The translations under genes and the position numbers were made by a program. The notes beneath the pieces were generated by a model. The model saw only the letters and a list, made by a program, of their open reading frames with translations. It was not told the origin of the DNA and searched no databases. Positions 40,539-49,668 of a DNA stretch of 64,000 nt are shown one piece after another. Numbering within the stretch: position 1 is the stretch's first letter; the number at the start of each line of letters is the position of its first letter. The stretch is from Streptomyces monomycini (lineage in GTDB: Bacteria; Actinomycetota; Actinomycetes; Streptomycetales; Streptomycetaceae). The stretch lies in NCBI RefSeq assembly GCF_022271435.1, contig NZ_JAFIQY010000040.1, positions 1 through 64,000 on the forward strand, in the 5' to 3' direction.

Positions 40539-41981
40539 TCAGGCGTGCGGGTACGGGCAGCGCGCCGGTCCGCCGGTGCCGGCCGGCAGCGGGGCGCCCT
40601 GGGTGTCGTGGGCGGCGAAGTACCGCTCGGCCGGGCGCAGCCGGCGGGCGTCCAGCACCATCCACGTACCGAGGACGAGCTGGACGCAGCTGCGCCACAC
40701 GTCCTCCCACCGGTCGCGCACCCGCAGGAAGACGCGGGCGGCGAGCAACCGGTGCGGCGGCAGCGGACGGCCGCGCCGGACCAGCAGGCAAGGGGCGCGG
40801 TGCGGGATGGAGCGGGTGTGCGCGACGTCGGAGTGGAGGGTGAAGCGGCTCAGCACCTCGCGGGTCGCGGCGCGCATGACCAGCGGGGCCAGCCGCCAGG
40901 CGGGGCAGGGCCGGTTGGCGGCGACGCCGAACGGGATGTGGTGCTGGTTCTTGGCGACGAGGTGGTCCCAGCGGCCGGGATCGAAGACGTCGGGGTCGGT
41001 GTAGCCGGTGGCGTGGTAGTCGGGGTAGTTGAAGCACAGGACGGAGCCGGCGGGGAGGACGGCGTCCGGGCCGAGCGGGATGTCGTCCGTGCTGATGCGG
41101 TGGGCGACGCCGAAGAGCGGGTAGAGGCGCAGCGTCTCGTCGAGGACGTTGGCGAAGTAGCGGTCGTCGTCGGGCGCGGCGGCCAGCTTCCGCTGTACGT
41201 CCGGGTGTTGGCCGAGGACGAGCAACAGGTGGGCCATGGCCTCGGACAGCTGCACGACGGCCGTGTTGAAGAAGGTGCCCTGGAGGTAGTGGGCCTGCTC
41301 GTCGGGTGAGAGGGAGCCCGGCAGGTGGCGCGGCGGTACGTGCCCGGCGGCGATGCGCTGCCGCAGGTGGCGGGTGAGGCGGGTGCGGCGGGCCAGGTGG
41401 CGTGGCCGGGTGCACTTCAGGGAGTTCACCACGTCCTCGGCGTTGTCGACGATCAGGCGCCGGACGTCGGCCGGGCACGGTTCGCGGAAGACGAGGCCGT
41501 AGAAGAATTCCGCCCAGACCGGCATCATCAGGTCGCGCAGCCGTACGAACGTGGCGCGGCCGACGCCCCGTTCGTCGAGCACGGCGGCGGTACGGCGGGC
41601 CGCCGCCGCGGACAGGTCCTGGCTGGGGCCGGCGAGCACGGTGAGGGTGGTGCGGGCGACGTCGTCGTAGCGCGGGCCGTCCTCCAGGTGTTCCTGGTGC
41701 ACTTCGGGGCCGGGCGCGAGCCAGTACCAGAAGAGGTCCGAGAGGGCGGCGCCGCGGCTGCGGCCGTTGGCGGCCGGGTGGGAGTAGACCTCCTGGAAGC
41801 GTTCGGCGGGGACGGCGGCGTTCGGGAAGGCGATGCCCTCGTCGCCGTTGATCCGGGCGAAGAGCGCGACGCGGGCGGCGACGACCGTGCGCGGCAGCCA
41901 GTACGGGACGGAGAGGGCGGCGGCCGTGGCGGCGAGCAGCCGGAGGGTGCGGGGGCGGGCGGAGAGCCGGGGACGGTTCAT
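40539..41981 (-). CDS. Cytochrome P450
   Basis: The 480-aa haem monooxygenase has the ExxR motif E282-T-L-R285, 'DVFDPGRWD', and the Cys-ligand loop 'IPFGVAANRPCPAW' with Cys359. That loop departs from the usual FGxGxHxCxG: the Gly before and after the Cys are replaced. A hydrophobic stretch near residues 14-34 ('LLAATAAALSVPYWL') may act as a membrane anchor, unusual for bacterial P450s. About 110 residues follow the Cys. ATG 41981 overlaps the stop of the FMN oxidase gene (ATGA) with GGGGAGG upstream. Confidence 0.88.
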   Translation of the reverse strand: MNRPRLSARPRTLRLLAATAAALSVPYWLPRTVVAARVALFARINGDEGIAFPNAAVPAERFQEVYSHPAANGRSRGAALSDLFWYWLAPGPEVHQEHLEDGPRYDDVARTTLTVLAGPSQDLSAAAARRTAAVLDERGVGRATFVRLRDLMMPVWAEFFYGLVFREPCPADVRRLIVDNAEDVVNSLKCTRPRHLARRTRLTRHLRQRIAAGHVPPRHLPGSLSPDEQAHYLQGTFFNTAVVQLSEAMAHLLLVLGQHPDVQRKLAAAPDDDRYFANVLDETLRLYPLFGVAHRISTDDIPLGPDAVLPAGSVLCFNYPDYHATGYTDPDVFDPGRWDHLVAKNQHHIPFGVAANRPCPAWRLAPLVMRAATREVLSRFTLHSDVAHTRSIPHRAPCLLVRRGRPLPPHRLLAARVFLRVRDRWEDVWRSCVQLVLGTWMVLDARRLRPAERYFAAHDTQGAPLPAGTGGPARCPYPHA

Positions 41982-43069
41982 CGGGCCTCCCCGCTCCGGA
42001 CGCTCCCCCGCGCGACGACGAGGTCCGGTCCGAGGTCGGCCGGGCTGCCGCCGCCGCACAGCGCCAGCACGTGGTCGAACTCCGCGCGCAGCAGCTCCAG
42101 TACGTGCCGGACGCCCTTCTCGCCGTCCGCGGCCAGGCCCCACAGCACCGGGCGGCCGACGCCGACGGCCGACGCGCCCAGCGCGAGGGCCACGGCGGCG
42201 TCGGAGCCCCGGCGGACACCGCCGTCCAGCAGGACCGGCACCCGGCCCGCGACGGCCTCGGCCACGGCGGGCAGCGCCTCGACGCTCGCCGGGGCGGCGT
42301 CGAGCTGCCGGCCGCCGTGGTTGGAGACCAGCAGCCCGTCCACGCCCTCGGCGACGGCGATCCGCGCGTCCCCGGGGTGCAGGACGCCCTTGAGCAGCAC
42401 CGGCAGCCGGGTCTGTGCCCGCAGCCTGCGCAGGTCGTCCCAGGAGAGCCCCGGGGACATGGCGATGTCGCGGGGGCGGTCGTCGAGGGCGCCGGGCAGG
42501 CCGCGCATGTTCTCGGCGGTCAGGCCGTCGGGCAGGTCGTCGAAGCCGTGCCGGGCGTCCCGTTCGCGGCGGCCGAAGACGGGTGAGTCGACCGTGACGA
42601 CCAGTGCCGTGCAGCCGGCCCGCTCCGCCCTGCGCACCAGGGCGAGGGTGACCTCCGGTTCGGGCTGGAGGTAGAGCTGGAACCAGACGGCCGCGTCGGC
42701 CTGTACGGCGCGGGCGGCGGCGGTGACCTCGGCCACCGGCACGGTCGCGGCCATGCCGGTGACCAGGACCGTGCCGGCTGCCGCCGTCGCGCGGGCGGTG
42801 GCCAGCTCGCCCTCGGGGTGCGCGAGGCGGTGGAAGGCGGTGGGCGAGACCAGGACGGGCATCGCCAGGCGGTCGCCGCACAGCGTCACGGACAGGTCGC
42901 GGGCGGCCGCCCCGCGCAGGACGCGCGGCAGCAGGGCGAGCCTGCGGAACGCCGCCTCGTTCTCGTGGAGCGCCGTCTCGCCCCCGGCGCCCCCTGCGAA
43001 GAAGTCGTACACCCGCGGGTCCAGCCGCTCCCGGGCCCGCTCGCGCAGGTCGGCGAGGGTGGGGATCAC
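41978..43069 (-). CDS. FMN-dependent alpha-hydroxy acid oxidase
   Basis: The 363-aa enzyme of the lactate/glycolate/mandelate oxidase family shows 'RVYDFFAGGAGGE' near residue 20, 'LLKGVLHPGDA' with the conserved Lys, 'VSNHGGRQLD' with the base His251, and the phosphate loop 'VLLDGGVRRGSDAAVALALGASAVGVGRP' (last two short pieces are the core). GTG 43069 overlaps the previous stop (GTGA) and its own stop overlaps the P450 start, so three genes are tightly coupled. A hydroxy-acid intermediate in a small-molecule pathway is implied. Confidence 0.93.
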   Translation of the reverse strand: MIPTLADLRERARERLDPRVYDFFAGGAGGETALHENEAAFRRLALLPRVLRGAAARDLSVTLCGDRLAMPVLVSPTAFHRLAHPEGELATARATAAAGTVLVTGMAATVPVAEVTAAARAVQADAAVWFQLYLQPEPEVTLALVRRAERAGCTALVVTVDSPVFGRRERDARHGFDDLPDGLTAENMRGLPGALDDRPRDIAMSPGLSWDDLRRLRAQTRLPVLLKGVLHPGDARIAVAEGVDGLLVSNHGGRQLDAAPASVEALPAVAEAVAGRVPVLLDGGVRRGSDAAVALALGASAVGVGRPVLWGLAADGEKGVRHVLELLRAEFDHVLALCGGGSPADLGPDLVVARGSVRSGEAR

Positions 43070-44685
43070 GGCCGGGCCGCCGGTTCCGGGCCGGTGAGCC
43101 GGGGGCGCAGGAAGGACCGCAGGGGTGCGCGGTGGACCTCCTCGCTGTCCCACTCGTTCTCCAGGTTCTCGGTGAGGTGGTGCTCGGCGGTCGCCTTGCC
43201 GGGCGCGGCGCCGTCGAAGACGCGGACCACCGGGTGCAGATAGCGGCCGTCCAGGCCGGTGGTGTCCTGCTGGGAGACCCGGCCGGCGGAGATGTCGAAC
43301 GGGTTGACCTTGTCGTGGCCCTCGCCGTATTCGAGGGTGACGGTGCAGTAGGAGCCGACCTCGCCGAAGCCGCCGTCGGCGACGGCGGTGTGCAGGTGGT
43401 CGACCGGCACTTCCTCGCAGTAGCGGACCGTGCCGTCCCGGTCGACGAGCACCGCGTCGCCGAGGAAACCGAAGACCTGGAAGAGCGCCGAGCTGCGGTT
43501 GACGCGGGCGATCACGGCGTCGGTGACCGCCTCGGCGGTGGCGGGCAGGGCGCGGGCGGGCCAGGGGCGGCCGTGGTGGCGGGCTTCGAGGATGCGGTGC
43601 AGGGCCCGTACGCCGTACCGGAACCCGTGGATGAAACCACTGGTGGATTTCTTGAAATCGCGTACCTGGGTGATGGTGCCGGCGAAGTACAGTCCGGGGA
43701 CGTTCGGCGATTCCCAAGCGTCGGTCTGGGCCGGGAAACGGTCGTTGACGGTGAGTTCGGGGCGGCACTCCGGTGCGAATACCGACGGGTCGAAGCGGAA
43801 TCCGGTGGCGAGGATGACCCGGTCGTAAGTGATGTCCTTGACCACCTCGTTGACCCGGGAAAAGGAAACGGAGACCACGTATGAGCCGTCCGGCTGCTGC
43901 CGGATACGTTCGATGTTTCCGTCCAGCACCGCGTTCTGCAATTTCAGCTGATAGGTGTCGAGGAAGTTGTTGTTGACGGCCCGCAGGTGTCCGACGAAAT
44001 GGGTCTGCCAGGCGAGCTTCAGCGAGCCGGGTCCGGCGACGTGGATGACGGCGGCGGTCTCGATGAGGTTGTCGGCGGTCTCGAACGCGGAGTTGGCACG
44101 GCCGATGATCAGCACGCGCTGCCCGGTGAAGCCGGCCGGGTCGACGGAGACCTCGTCGTAGCGCTCGACCGTCTCGACGCCCTCGATGGCGGGGATGTAC
44201 GGGCGGGTGACGCCGGTCGCCATGATCAGCCGCCGTGCGCGGTAGGCGGTGCCGTCGGCGGCGCGGGCGAGGAAGTCGCCGGGTCCGTCCGGCCCGCCGT
44301 ACGGGCGGGATATCTCGGTGATACGGGTGTGGTGGCGGATGCGCAGGCGGTGGGTGGCGGCGAAGTCGGCGAGGTAGCCGACCATCTCGTCGGCATCCGG
44401 GAAATAGCGTGGGGTACGGGCGGTGAACAGCGGGGTGTGCTCGTCGGAGAGCAGCGAGTTCCAGTCGGTGCGCATGTTCAGCTCGGGGTCGTCCCAGCCG
44501 GTGTGCACCTTGTTGATCGAGATGAGGGTGCGATGGCGGGGGAAGCGGGTGAAGAACTCACCGGGAGCCGCGCCCGACTCCACGATGAGATGACTGCGTC
44601 CGGTCTGTTGCAGGAAATATCCGGCTTGTAATCCCGCGGGGCCGGCGCCGACCACCAGATAGTCCATCGTTTCGTCGTGGCTCAC
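43066..44685 (-). CDS. FAD-dependent oxidoreductase, FOXRED2/flavin-monooxygenase-like
   Basis: The 539-aa protein has an FAD-binding GxGxxG 'YLVVGAGPAGLQAGYFLQQ', a second Rossmann motif 'VLIIGRANSAFETADNL', and 'ILATGFRFD' typical of class B monooxygenases. 'FPRHRTLISINKVHTGWDDPE' is split here but its core (RHRTLISINK) is characteristic of FOXRED2-like proteins. The C-terminal ~140 residues are not part of the classical FMO. GTG 44685 has AGGAG 7 bases upstream. It is the first gene of the minus-strand cluster, divergent from the ligase gene. Confidence 0.88.
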   Translation of the reverse strand: MSHDETMDYLVVGAGPAGLQAGYFLQQTGRSHLIVESGAAPGEFFTRFPRHRTLISINKVHTGWDDPELNMRTDWNSLLSDEHTPLFTARTPRYFPDADEMVGYLADFAATHRLRIRHHTRITEISRPYGGPDGPGDFLARAADGTAYRARRLIMATGVTRPYIPAIEGVETVERYDEVSVDPAGFTGQRVLIIGRANSAFETADNLIETAAVIHVAGPGSLKLAWQTHFVGHLRAVNNNFLDTYQLKLQNAVLDGNIERIRQQPDGSYVVSVSFSRVNEVVKDITYDRVILATGFRFDPSVFAPECRPELTVNDRFPAQTDAWESPNVPGLYFAGTITQVRDFKKSTSGFIHGFRYGVRALHRILEARHHGRPWPARALPATAEAVTDAVIARVNRSSALFQVFGFLGDAVLVDRDGTVRYCEEVPVDHLHTAVADGGFGEVGSYCTVTLEYGEGHDKVNPFDISAGRVSQQDTTGLDGRYLHPVVRVFDGAAPGKATAEHHLTENLENEWDSEEVHRAPLRSFLRPRLTGPEPAARP

Positions 44686-44975
44686 GCAATTCTCCTGTCA
44701 CCTGCGGGGGGTATGGAGATGGAGCGGAATCCGACAGTACTTGAGCATTAAAGAACGACACCAGGGCGCAAATAAGTGATCTGCGTCACACTCAATCCAA
44801 GGTTTACGAGTACGCTGCACAAGCCAGTGTCACAAGGTCCGGGACTTTTACCTGGAACGCCCTTCTGTCGCGTCCCGGCGGGTCGCCGCATTACTCTCCC
44901 GTACTCCCGGCCCCGCTCGCCCCGCCGGTCCCGTGACGCATTTCAGCCGTTCACACCCACCGGAGCGGACACGAA
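44686..44975. promoter_or_regulatory. Divergent promoter region of the oxidative cluster
   Basis: These 290 bp separate the flavin-monooxygenase gene from the ligase gene and contain a less GC-rich zone around 44740-44830 (for example 'attaaagaacgac' and 'aagtgatctgcgtcaca'), the likely place of both promoters. No clear operator palindrome is seen, and no regulator is encoded beside it. Confidence 0.45.
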
Positions 44976-46526
44976 ATGAGCCAGCTCACCGCAAGCCCTT
45001 TCCCGCAAGCCCTCGTCGACGCGTTCCACCGGCAGCCGGACGTACCGGCGTTTGAACATCGGGGGCGCGCCGTTCCGCGCCGCGCGGTCCTGGACCTGAC
45101 CGGCCGTTGTGTGCGCGGGCTGCGCGCGGCGGGCGTCGGCCCGGGGTCGTCCGTCGCGGTGGCCGCCGGCGCCACCCCCGAGGCGTTCGCCCTGCACCTC
45201 GCGGTGCATCTGCTGGGCGCCCGGCTGACCGGCCTCCGTCCCGGCCTGCCGCCGGGCCACCTCGCCCGCGTCCTGGCCGACGGCATCGACGTCCTCGTGC
45301 ACGACGAGCCGTCGGCCACTTCCGAACTCCTCGCGGCGGGCGCCCCCGACACCACCCGGCTCGGCCTGGAGAAAGACCTGCTGAACACGGCGGAACCGGC
45401 CTCCCCCGACGACCTCGTGGCCCGCGGCCGCCCGGACGACCTCGCCCTGATCACCCTGACCAGCGGCAGCACCGGACAGCCCAAGGAGTGCGCGCACACC
45501 TACCGCAGCCTGACCGCGAGCTGGTCGTGGCAGCCCGCCCGCTGGTCCGCGCGGACCAGCGCCCTCGCGGCGGCCTACGCGCGCTTCCTGCTCTTCGGCA
45601 CCCTCACCAGCGCGGTGATCTTCGAGCACCTGGGGCTGTGCCTGCTGGGCGGCGGCACCGCCGTCATCGCGGACCCGCCGCTGTCCTTCCCGGAGGTCTT
45701 CGCACGGCACCGCATCACCGCCTGCCTGCTGACCGTCCCCCGGTTGCACCACATCCTCAACACCCTGCGCACCGACCCCGCCAACACCGTCGATCTCACG
45801 AGCCTCCGAGCTCTGCTCGTGGCCGGATCTCCCCTCTCGCCCCACCGCCTCGCGGAGGCGGCCGAACGGCTCGGCCCGGTCGTGCACCAGGGGTACGGGC
45901 AGACCGAGACCGGCATGCTGACCCTGCTCACCCCCGACGACCTGGCCCGCCGGCCGGACACGGCGTACGGCTCGGTGGGGCGCCCCCTGGACGGGGTGGA
46001 CATCGGCGTGCGGGACCCGGCCGACGGGCGGCCGCTCCCCGAGGGCGCCACCGGTGAGATCTGGGTCCGTACGGCCGGAGCGCTGGCCGGCTACCGCCGG
46101 GACGAGGAGGAGACCCGCGCCGTACTGCGGGACGGCTGGGTCCGCACCCGCGACCTCGGCCGCCTCGACGAGCACGGCTTCCTGCGGCTCACCGGGCGCA
46201 CCCGTGACGTCATCATCGTCAACGCCGTGCTGCATTACGCGGGCGCCGTCGAACAGGCCCTCGCCGGGCACCCGGACGTCGACCAGGCGTACGTCGTGGG
46301 CGCGCCCGACGAGCGGACCGGCGAGGCCGCCCACGCGTTCGTCGTCCCGGCGGCGGACCGGCGGCCCGACCTCACGGCACTGCGCGATCACGTCGCGGCC
46401 GTGCTGGGCCCGGCGAGCGTGCCCGCCACGATCACCGTCATGCGGGAGGTGCCGGTGGCGGCGAGCGGCAAGCCGGACAAGAAGGCGCTGTTGGGGCGGG
46501 TGCGGGCGGGCCGGGCGGCGGAGTGA
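44976..46526 (+). CDS. Adenylate-forming acyl/aryl ligase (ANL family)
   Basis: The 516-aa class I adenylating enzyme has A3 'LTSGSTGQPKE', A5 'YGQTETG', A7/A8 'RTRDLGRLDEHGFLRLTGRTRD', and the A10 region 'VAASGKPDKKAL' with the catalytic Lys. It activates a carboxylate with ATP, perhaps to a CoA thioester or an amide. No carrier-protein gene lies nearby. ATG 44976 has GGAG 11 bases upstream. Divergent placement with the P450/FMN/FAD set suggests a shared pathway. Confidence 0.9.
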   Translation: MSQLTASPFPQALVDAFHRQPDVPAFEHRGRAVPRRAVLDLTGRCVRGLRAAGVGPGSSVAVAAGATPEAFALHLAVHLLGARLTGLRPGLPPGHLARVLADGIDVLVHDEPSATSELLAAGAPDTTRLGLEKDLLNTAEPASPDDLVARGRPDDLALITLTSGSTGQPKECAHTYRSLTASWSWQPARWSARTSALAAAYARFLLFGTLTSAVIFEHLGLCLLGGGTAVIADPPLSFPEVFARHRITACLLTVPRLHHILNTLRTDPANTVDLTSLRALLVAGSPLSPHRLAEAAERLGPVVHQGYGQTETGMLTLLTPDDLARRPDTAYGSVGRPLDGVDIGVRDPADGRPLPEGATGEIWVRTAGALAGYRRDEEETRAVLRDGWVRTRDLGRLDEHGFLRLTGRTRDVIIVNAVLHYAGAVEQALAGHPDVDQAYVVGAPDERTGEAAHAFVVPAADRRPDLTALRDHVAAVLGPASVPATITVMREVPVAASGKPDKKALLGRVRAGRAAE

Positions 46527-46555
46527 GGAGCGCGGCCTCACGCGGGCCCCTTCAC

Positions 46556-46635
46556 CCCGTCAATCCGCCCTGACGCCGGCCGTCGCCCCGTCAGCCGCCC
46601 GGTCCGTCAACCGCCCGGCCCGTCAGCCCGCCTGG
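46556..46635. repeat. Imperfect tandem repeats at the 3' end of the deaminase-like gene
   Basis: Four units of about 16-19 bp ('ccgtcagccgcccgg' type) start at 46556, 46586, 46604 and 46620. The last unit contains the stop codon (46623-46625) and final codons of the minus-strand gene. Confidence 0.55.
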
Positions 46636-46976
46636 ACCGAGGCCCGCAGCGTGCCGTCCGGACCGGCGACCAGCACCGGCGTCCCGGCGCCGCCGAGGTC
46701 TCGTACGGCCGCGCGGTCCTCGTCCGAGGCGGACTCCGCCTCGGTCACCACGGCCGCCGCCTCCAGCGACTGCGCGCCGCTCGCGACGGCCATGGCCACC
46801 GCCGTACGCAACGCGCTGAGCCGCAACGATTCCAGGGCGACGGTCCCCGCGACATAGGTGCGCCCGGTCTCGTCCCGGACGGCGGCGCCCTCCGGCACCC
46901 CGTTGCGGGCGCGCGCGGAACGGGCCAGCGTGATGATCTTGCGGTCTTCCGGGTCCAGCGGTGCGGCTTCGCTCAT
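46623..46976 (-). CDS. Degenerate cytidine-deaminase-like protein
   Basis: The 117-aa product begins 'MSEAAPLDPEDRKIITLARSA' (first 20 residues) and keeps the overall CDA-like layout ('EGAAVRDETGRTYVAGTV'). The zinc and catalytic residues are gone: the CAE segment reads 'RLSALRTAVAMA' and the PCxxC motif is absent. In actinomycetes a deaminase-annotated gene sits beside era and corC; this is its counterpart, but it cannot be a normal cytidine deaminase. TATGCT ends 7 bases before ATG 46976 without a ribosome site. Confidence 0.75.
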   Translation of the reverse strand: MSEAAPLDPEDRKIITLARSARARNGVPEGAAVRDETGRTYVAGTVALESLRLSALRTAVAMAVASGAQSLEAAAVVTEAESASDEDRAAVRDLGGAGTPVLVAGPDGTLRASVQAG

Positions 46977-47062
46977 ACGGGCGAGCATATGCGTCCCGCG
47001 GCCCGGCGGGCACGAAGGGGCGTACGGCGACGGCCGGACCCCGTCACCCCCTCCACCCCCCG

Positions 47063-47995
47063 TCACCCCGCCACCGAGTACATCCCGCCCCGGCGGCCCT
47101 CCGGCGACGTCAGCCACTCCAGCTTCGCCGCCGTGTCGACCTCCGCCGACCGGCGCGGGTTGTGCAGCACGATGGTCAGGTCCGGGCGGGCCGGTACCCG
47201 CAGCTGGGTGGTCTCGAAGAGCAGGGCGCCGACCAGCGGGTGCTCCAGTTCCTTGTGGACCTGCCCGCCGTCCTGGACGTCGCCGCGCGCCCACAGTTCC
47301 GCGAACTCCTCGCTGACCGCGGACAGTTCCCGTACGACCGACTCGTACCCCTCGTCGCCGGGCCGGCCCGACCAGGCCGCCCGGTACTGGGCCACCACCC
47401 CCGGCGCGTTCCGCTCCCAGCTGGCGGCGCGGGCACGGTAGACCGGGTCGGTGAAGAAGGCGATCACGCAGTTCATGGCGACGCCTTCGTGGCCGTGGTT
47501 CAGGACGAGCCGCGCGGCCTCGTTGTAGGCGACGTTGTTCCAGTACGGGTCCAGGATGTGGGCCGGGAACGGCATCCACGCGTCGATCAGCCGCTGGAGC
47601 CCCTCGCACATGTCGAGCACCGCGGGATCCGGGTCCTGCCGCAGCGGCGGGTTGAGCCCGGCCAGCACGTACAGGTGCCGCCGCTCGGTGTCGCTCAGCC
47701 GCAGCACCCGCGCCACGGAGTCCAGCACCTGCGGCGAGACGGTGATGTCACGCCCCTGCTCCAGCCACTGGTACCACGAAGCGCCGACCCCGGCGAGCAC
47801 CGCGACCTCCTCCCGGCGCAGCCCCGGCGTCCGGCGGCGCCCGCCGTCGGGCAGGCCCGCCTCGGCCGGGCTGACCCGGGCGCGGCGGCTCATCAGGAAG
47901 TCCCGCAGCTCCTGGCGACGGCGCGGCTTGGCGCCGGCCGGGCCACCCGTCTCCCCTGTCGTCGGTACGGATGCCGCCCGCGCGGACTCGCTCAC
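47063..47995 (-). CDS. MmyB-type XRE-family transcriptional regulator
   Basis: The 310-aa regulator has the helix-turn-helix 'TPGLRREEVAVLAGVGASWYQWLEQGRDITVS' region near residues 50-85 and a C-terminal MmyB PAS-like domain ('MPFPAHILDPYWNNVAYNEAAR'). GTG 47995 lies 5 bases after AGGGGGAA. It is divergent from an MFS gene, repeating the arrangement seen at 16489-18971. Confidence 0.88.
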   Translation of the reverse strand: MSESARAASVPTTGETGGPAGAKPRRRQELRDFLMSRRARVSPAEAGLPDGGRRRTPGLRREEVAVLAGVGASWYQWLEQGRDITVSPQVLDSVARVLRLSDTERRHLYVLAGLNPPLRQDPDPAVLDMCEGLQRLIDAWMPFPAHILDPYWNNVAYNEAARLVLNHGHEGVAMNCVIAFFTDPVYRARAASWERNAPGVVAQYRAAWSGRPGDEGYESVVRELSAVSEEFAELWARGDVQDGGQVHKELEHPLVGALLFETTQLRVPARPDLTIVLHNPRRSAEVDTAAKLEWLTSPEGRRGGMYSVAG

Positions 47996-48126
47996 GCCGT
48001 TCCCCCTGTTGACCGTGGTTCGCCGGCCGCCGACGCGGCCGCCGCGTCCGGACCGTTCCTGGTGGTCCGGACACCACGATAAGTTCCCGCTCCCCACGCC
48101 GTATTCCTGGGCCGCAGGCTCCTCGT

Positions 48127-49668
48127 ATGCCGACCGAGACACTTCCCTCCCCTCCGCCCGGCCGCACCGGCGAGCCGGCGGCCGCCCCTGTTCCTGGCCC
48201 CGGACCCGCATCCACACCCGCCTCCACGCCCGTTCCCGCCCGGATGACCGGCCGCGCCAAACTGGTTCTTCTCCTGCTCTGCGCCGCGCAGTTCATCGTC
48301 GCGCTGGACTTCTCGATCCTGAACGTGGCGCTCCCGGTCCTCGGCCGGGACCTGGGGATGGGACAGGCCGACCTCCAGTGGGCGATCACCGCGTTCGCGC
48401 TGCCGTCCGGCGGTTTCCTGCTGCTGTTCGGGCGGATCGCCGACCTGTACGGGCGGCGACGGCTCTTCCTCACCGGACTCGCCCTCTTCACGGCGGCCTC
48501 CCTGCTGGCCGCGCTCGCCTGGAGTCCGGCCGTCTTCCTGGCCGGGCGCGCGCTGCAAGGACTGGGCGCCGCGGTCATCGTGCCCACCGGCATGTCCCTG
48601 CTGACCACCACCTTCACCGAGGGCCCGCAGCGCGAACGCGCCCTCGGGATCAGCGGCACCCTGCTCTCGACGGGCTTCACCATCGGCATGGTGCTCGGCG
48701 GTGTGCTGACCGACTCGCTCGGCTGGCGGTCGACGATGGGCGTCCTCGCGGTCGCCGGGATCGCCGTGCTGGCGGTGGCGCCCGCGCTGCTCACCGAATC
48801 CCGGCACCCCGAGCGTCCCCGGATCGACATACCGGGCGCGGTGACCGTCACCGGTGGCCTGCTCGCCCTGATCTACGCCCTGTCCACCGCCGCCGAGGCG
48901 GGCTTCGGCCGCCCGGACGTGCCGGTCACGCTGGTCCTCGGCGCCGTCCTGCTCGTCGCGTTCGCCGTCGTGGAGTCCCGGGCCGCCCAGCCGCTGGTCT
49001 CGCTGCCGATGCTGCGCCGCCCGACGGTGGCGTGGGGCAACCTGGCGGGCCTGGTCACCTTCGCGATGATGAGCGCGGTGATCTTCCTGCTGACGCTCTA
49101 CCTCCAGGAAGTGCTGCACCTCTCCGCCTTCCTCAGCGGCCTGGTCTTCGGCGTGCAGGGACTCTTCGCGGTGGTCGCCGGCCTCGTCGCGCCGAAGGTG
49201 ATCGGATGGATCGGCGCCCGCCGGGCCCTGGCCACCGGACTGGCCGTCCAGGCCGTCTGCACCGCCGCGCTGCTGGGCCTGGGCACCGCCTCGTCCGGCG
49301 TCTGGCTCGCGACGATCGCCACGACGGTCGCCTGCTTCGGCCACCTGTGGGCGATCGTCTCGTACGGAGTGATCGTCACCTCCGGTGTGCCGGACACCGA
49401 ACAGGGCCTGGCCACCGGTCTGGTCACCAGCGCCCAGCAGATCGGCCTCACGGTCGGCATCCCGCTGCTGAGCGCCCTGGCGTCGGCCCGCGTCACGGCC
49501 CTGCGGGAGGACGGCGCGGGATTCGCGGACGCCACGCTCGGCGGCATCAGGCTGGGCCTCGGCGCGGACGCGCTGCTCGTCGCGGCGGTCGCCGTGCCGG
49601 CCGCCGCCGGGCTCTCCCGGGCGGCCCGCCGGTCCCGGTCCCGTACGGACTACGCGCCCGCGAAGTAG
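48127..49668 (+). CDS. MFS drug-efflux transporter, DHA2 family
   Basis: The 513-aa protein has a Pro/Ala-rich N-tail and 14 hydrophobic segments with 'ALDFSILNVALPVLG' in TM1 and 'GRIADLYGRRRLFLTG' motif A. It is divergent from the XRE regulator. Its last 19 bp overlap the convergent AraC-type gene. Substrate unknown. Confidence 0.88.
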   Translation: MPTETLPSPPPGRTGEPAAAPVPGPGPASTPASTPVPARMTGRAKLVLLLLCAAQFIVALDFSILNVALPVLGRDLGMGQADLQWAITAFALPSGGFLLLFGRIADLYGRRRLFLTGLALFTAASLLAALAWSPAVFLAGRALQGLGAAVIVPTGMSLLTTTFTEGPQRERALGISGTLLSTGFTIGMVLGGVLTDSLGWRSTMGVLAVAGIAVLAVAPALLTESRHPERPRIDIPGAVTVTGGLLALIYALSTAAEAGFGRPDVPVTLVLGAVLLVAFAVVESRAAQPLVSLPMLRRPTVAWGNLAGLVTFAMMSAVIFLLTLYLQEVLHLSAFLSGLVFGVQGLFAVVAGLVAPKVIGWIGARRALATGLAVQAVCTAALLGLGTASSGVWLATIATTVACFGHLWAIVSYGVIVTSGVPDTEQGLATGLVTSAQQIGLTVGIPLLSALASARVTALREDGAGFADATLGGIRLGLGADALLVAAVAVPAAAGLSRAARRSRSRTDYAPAK

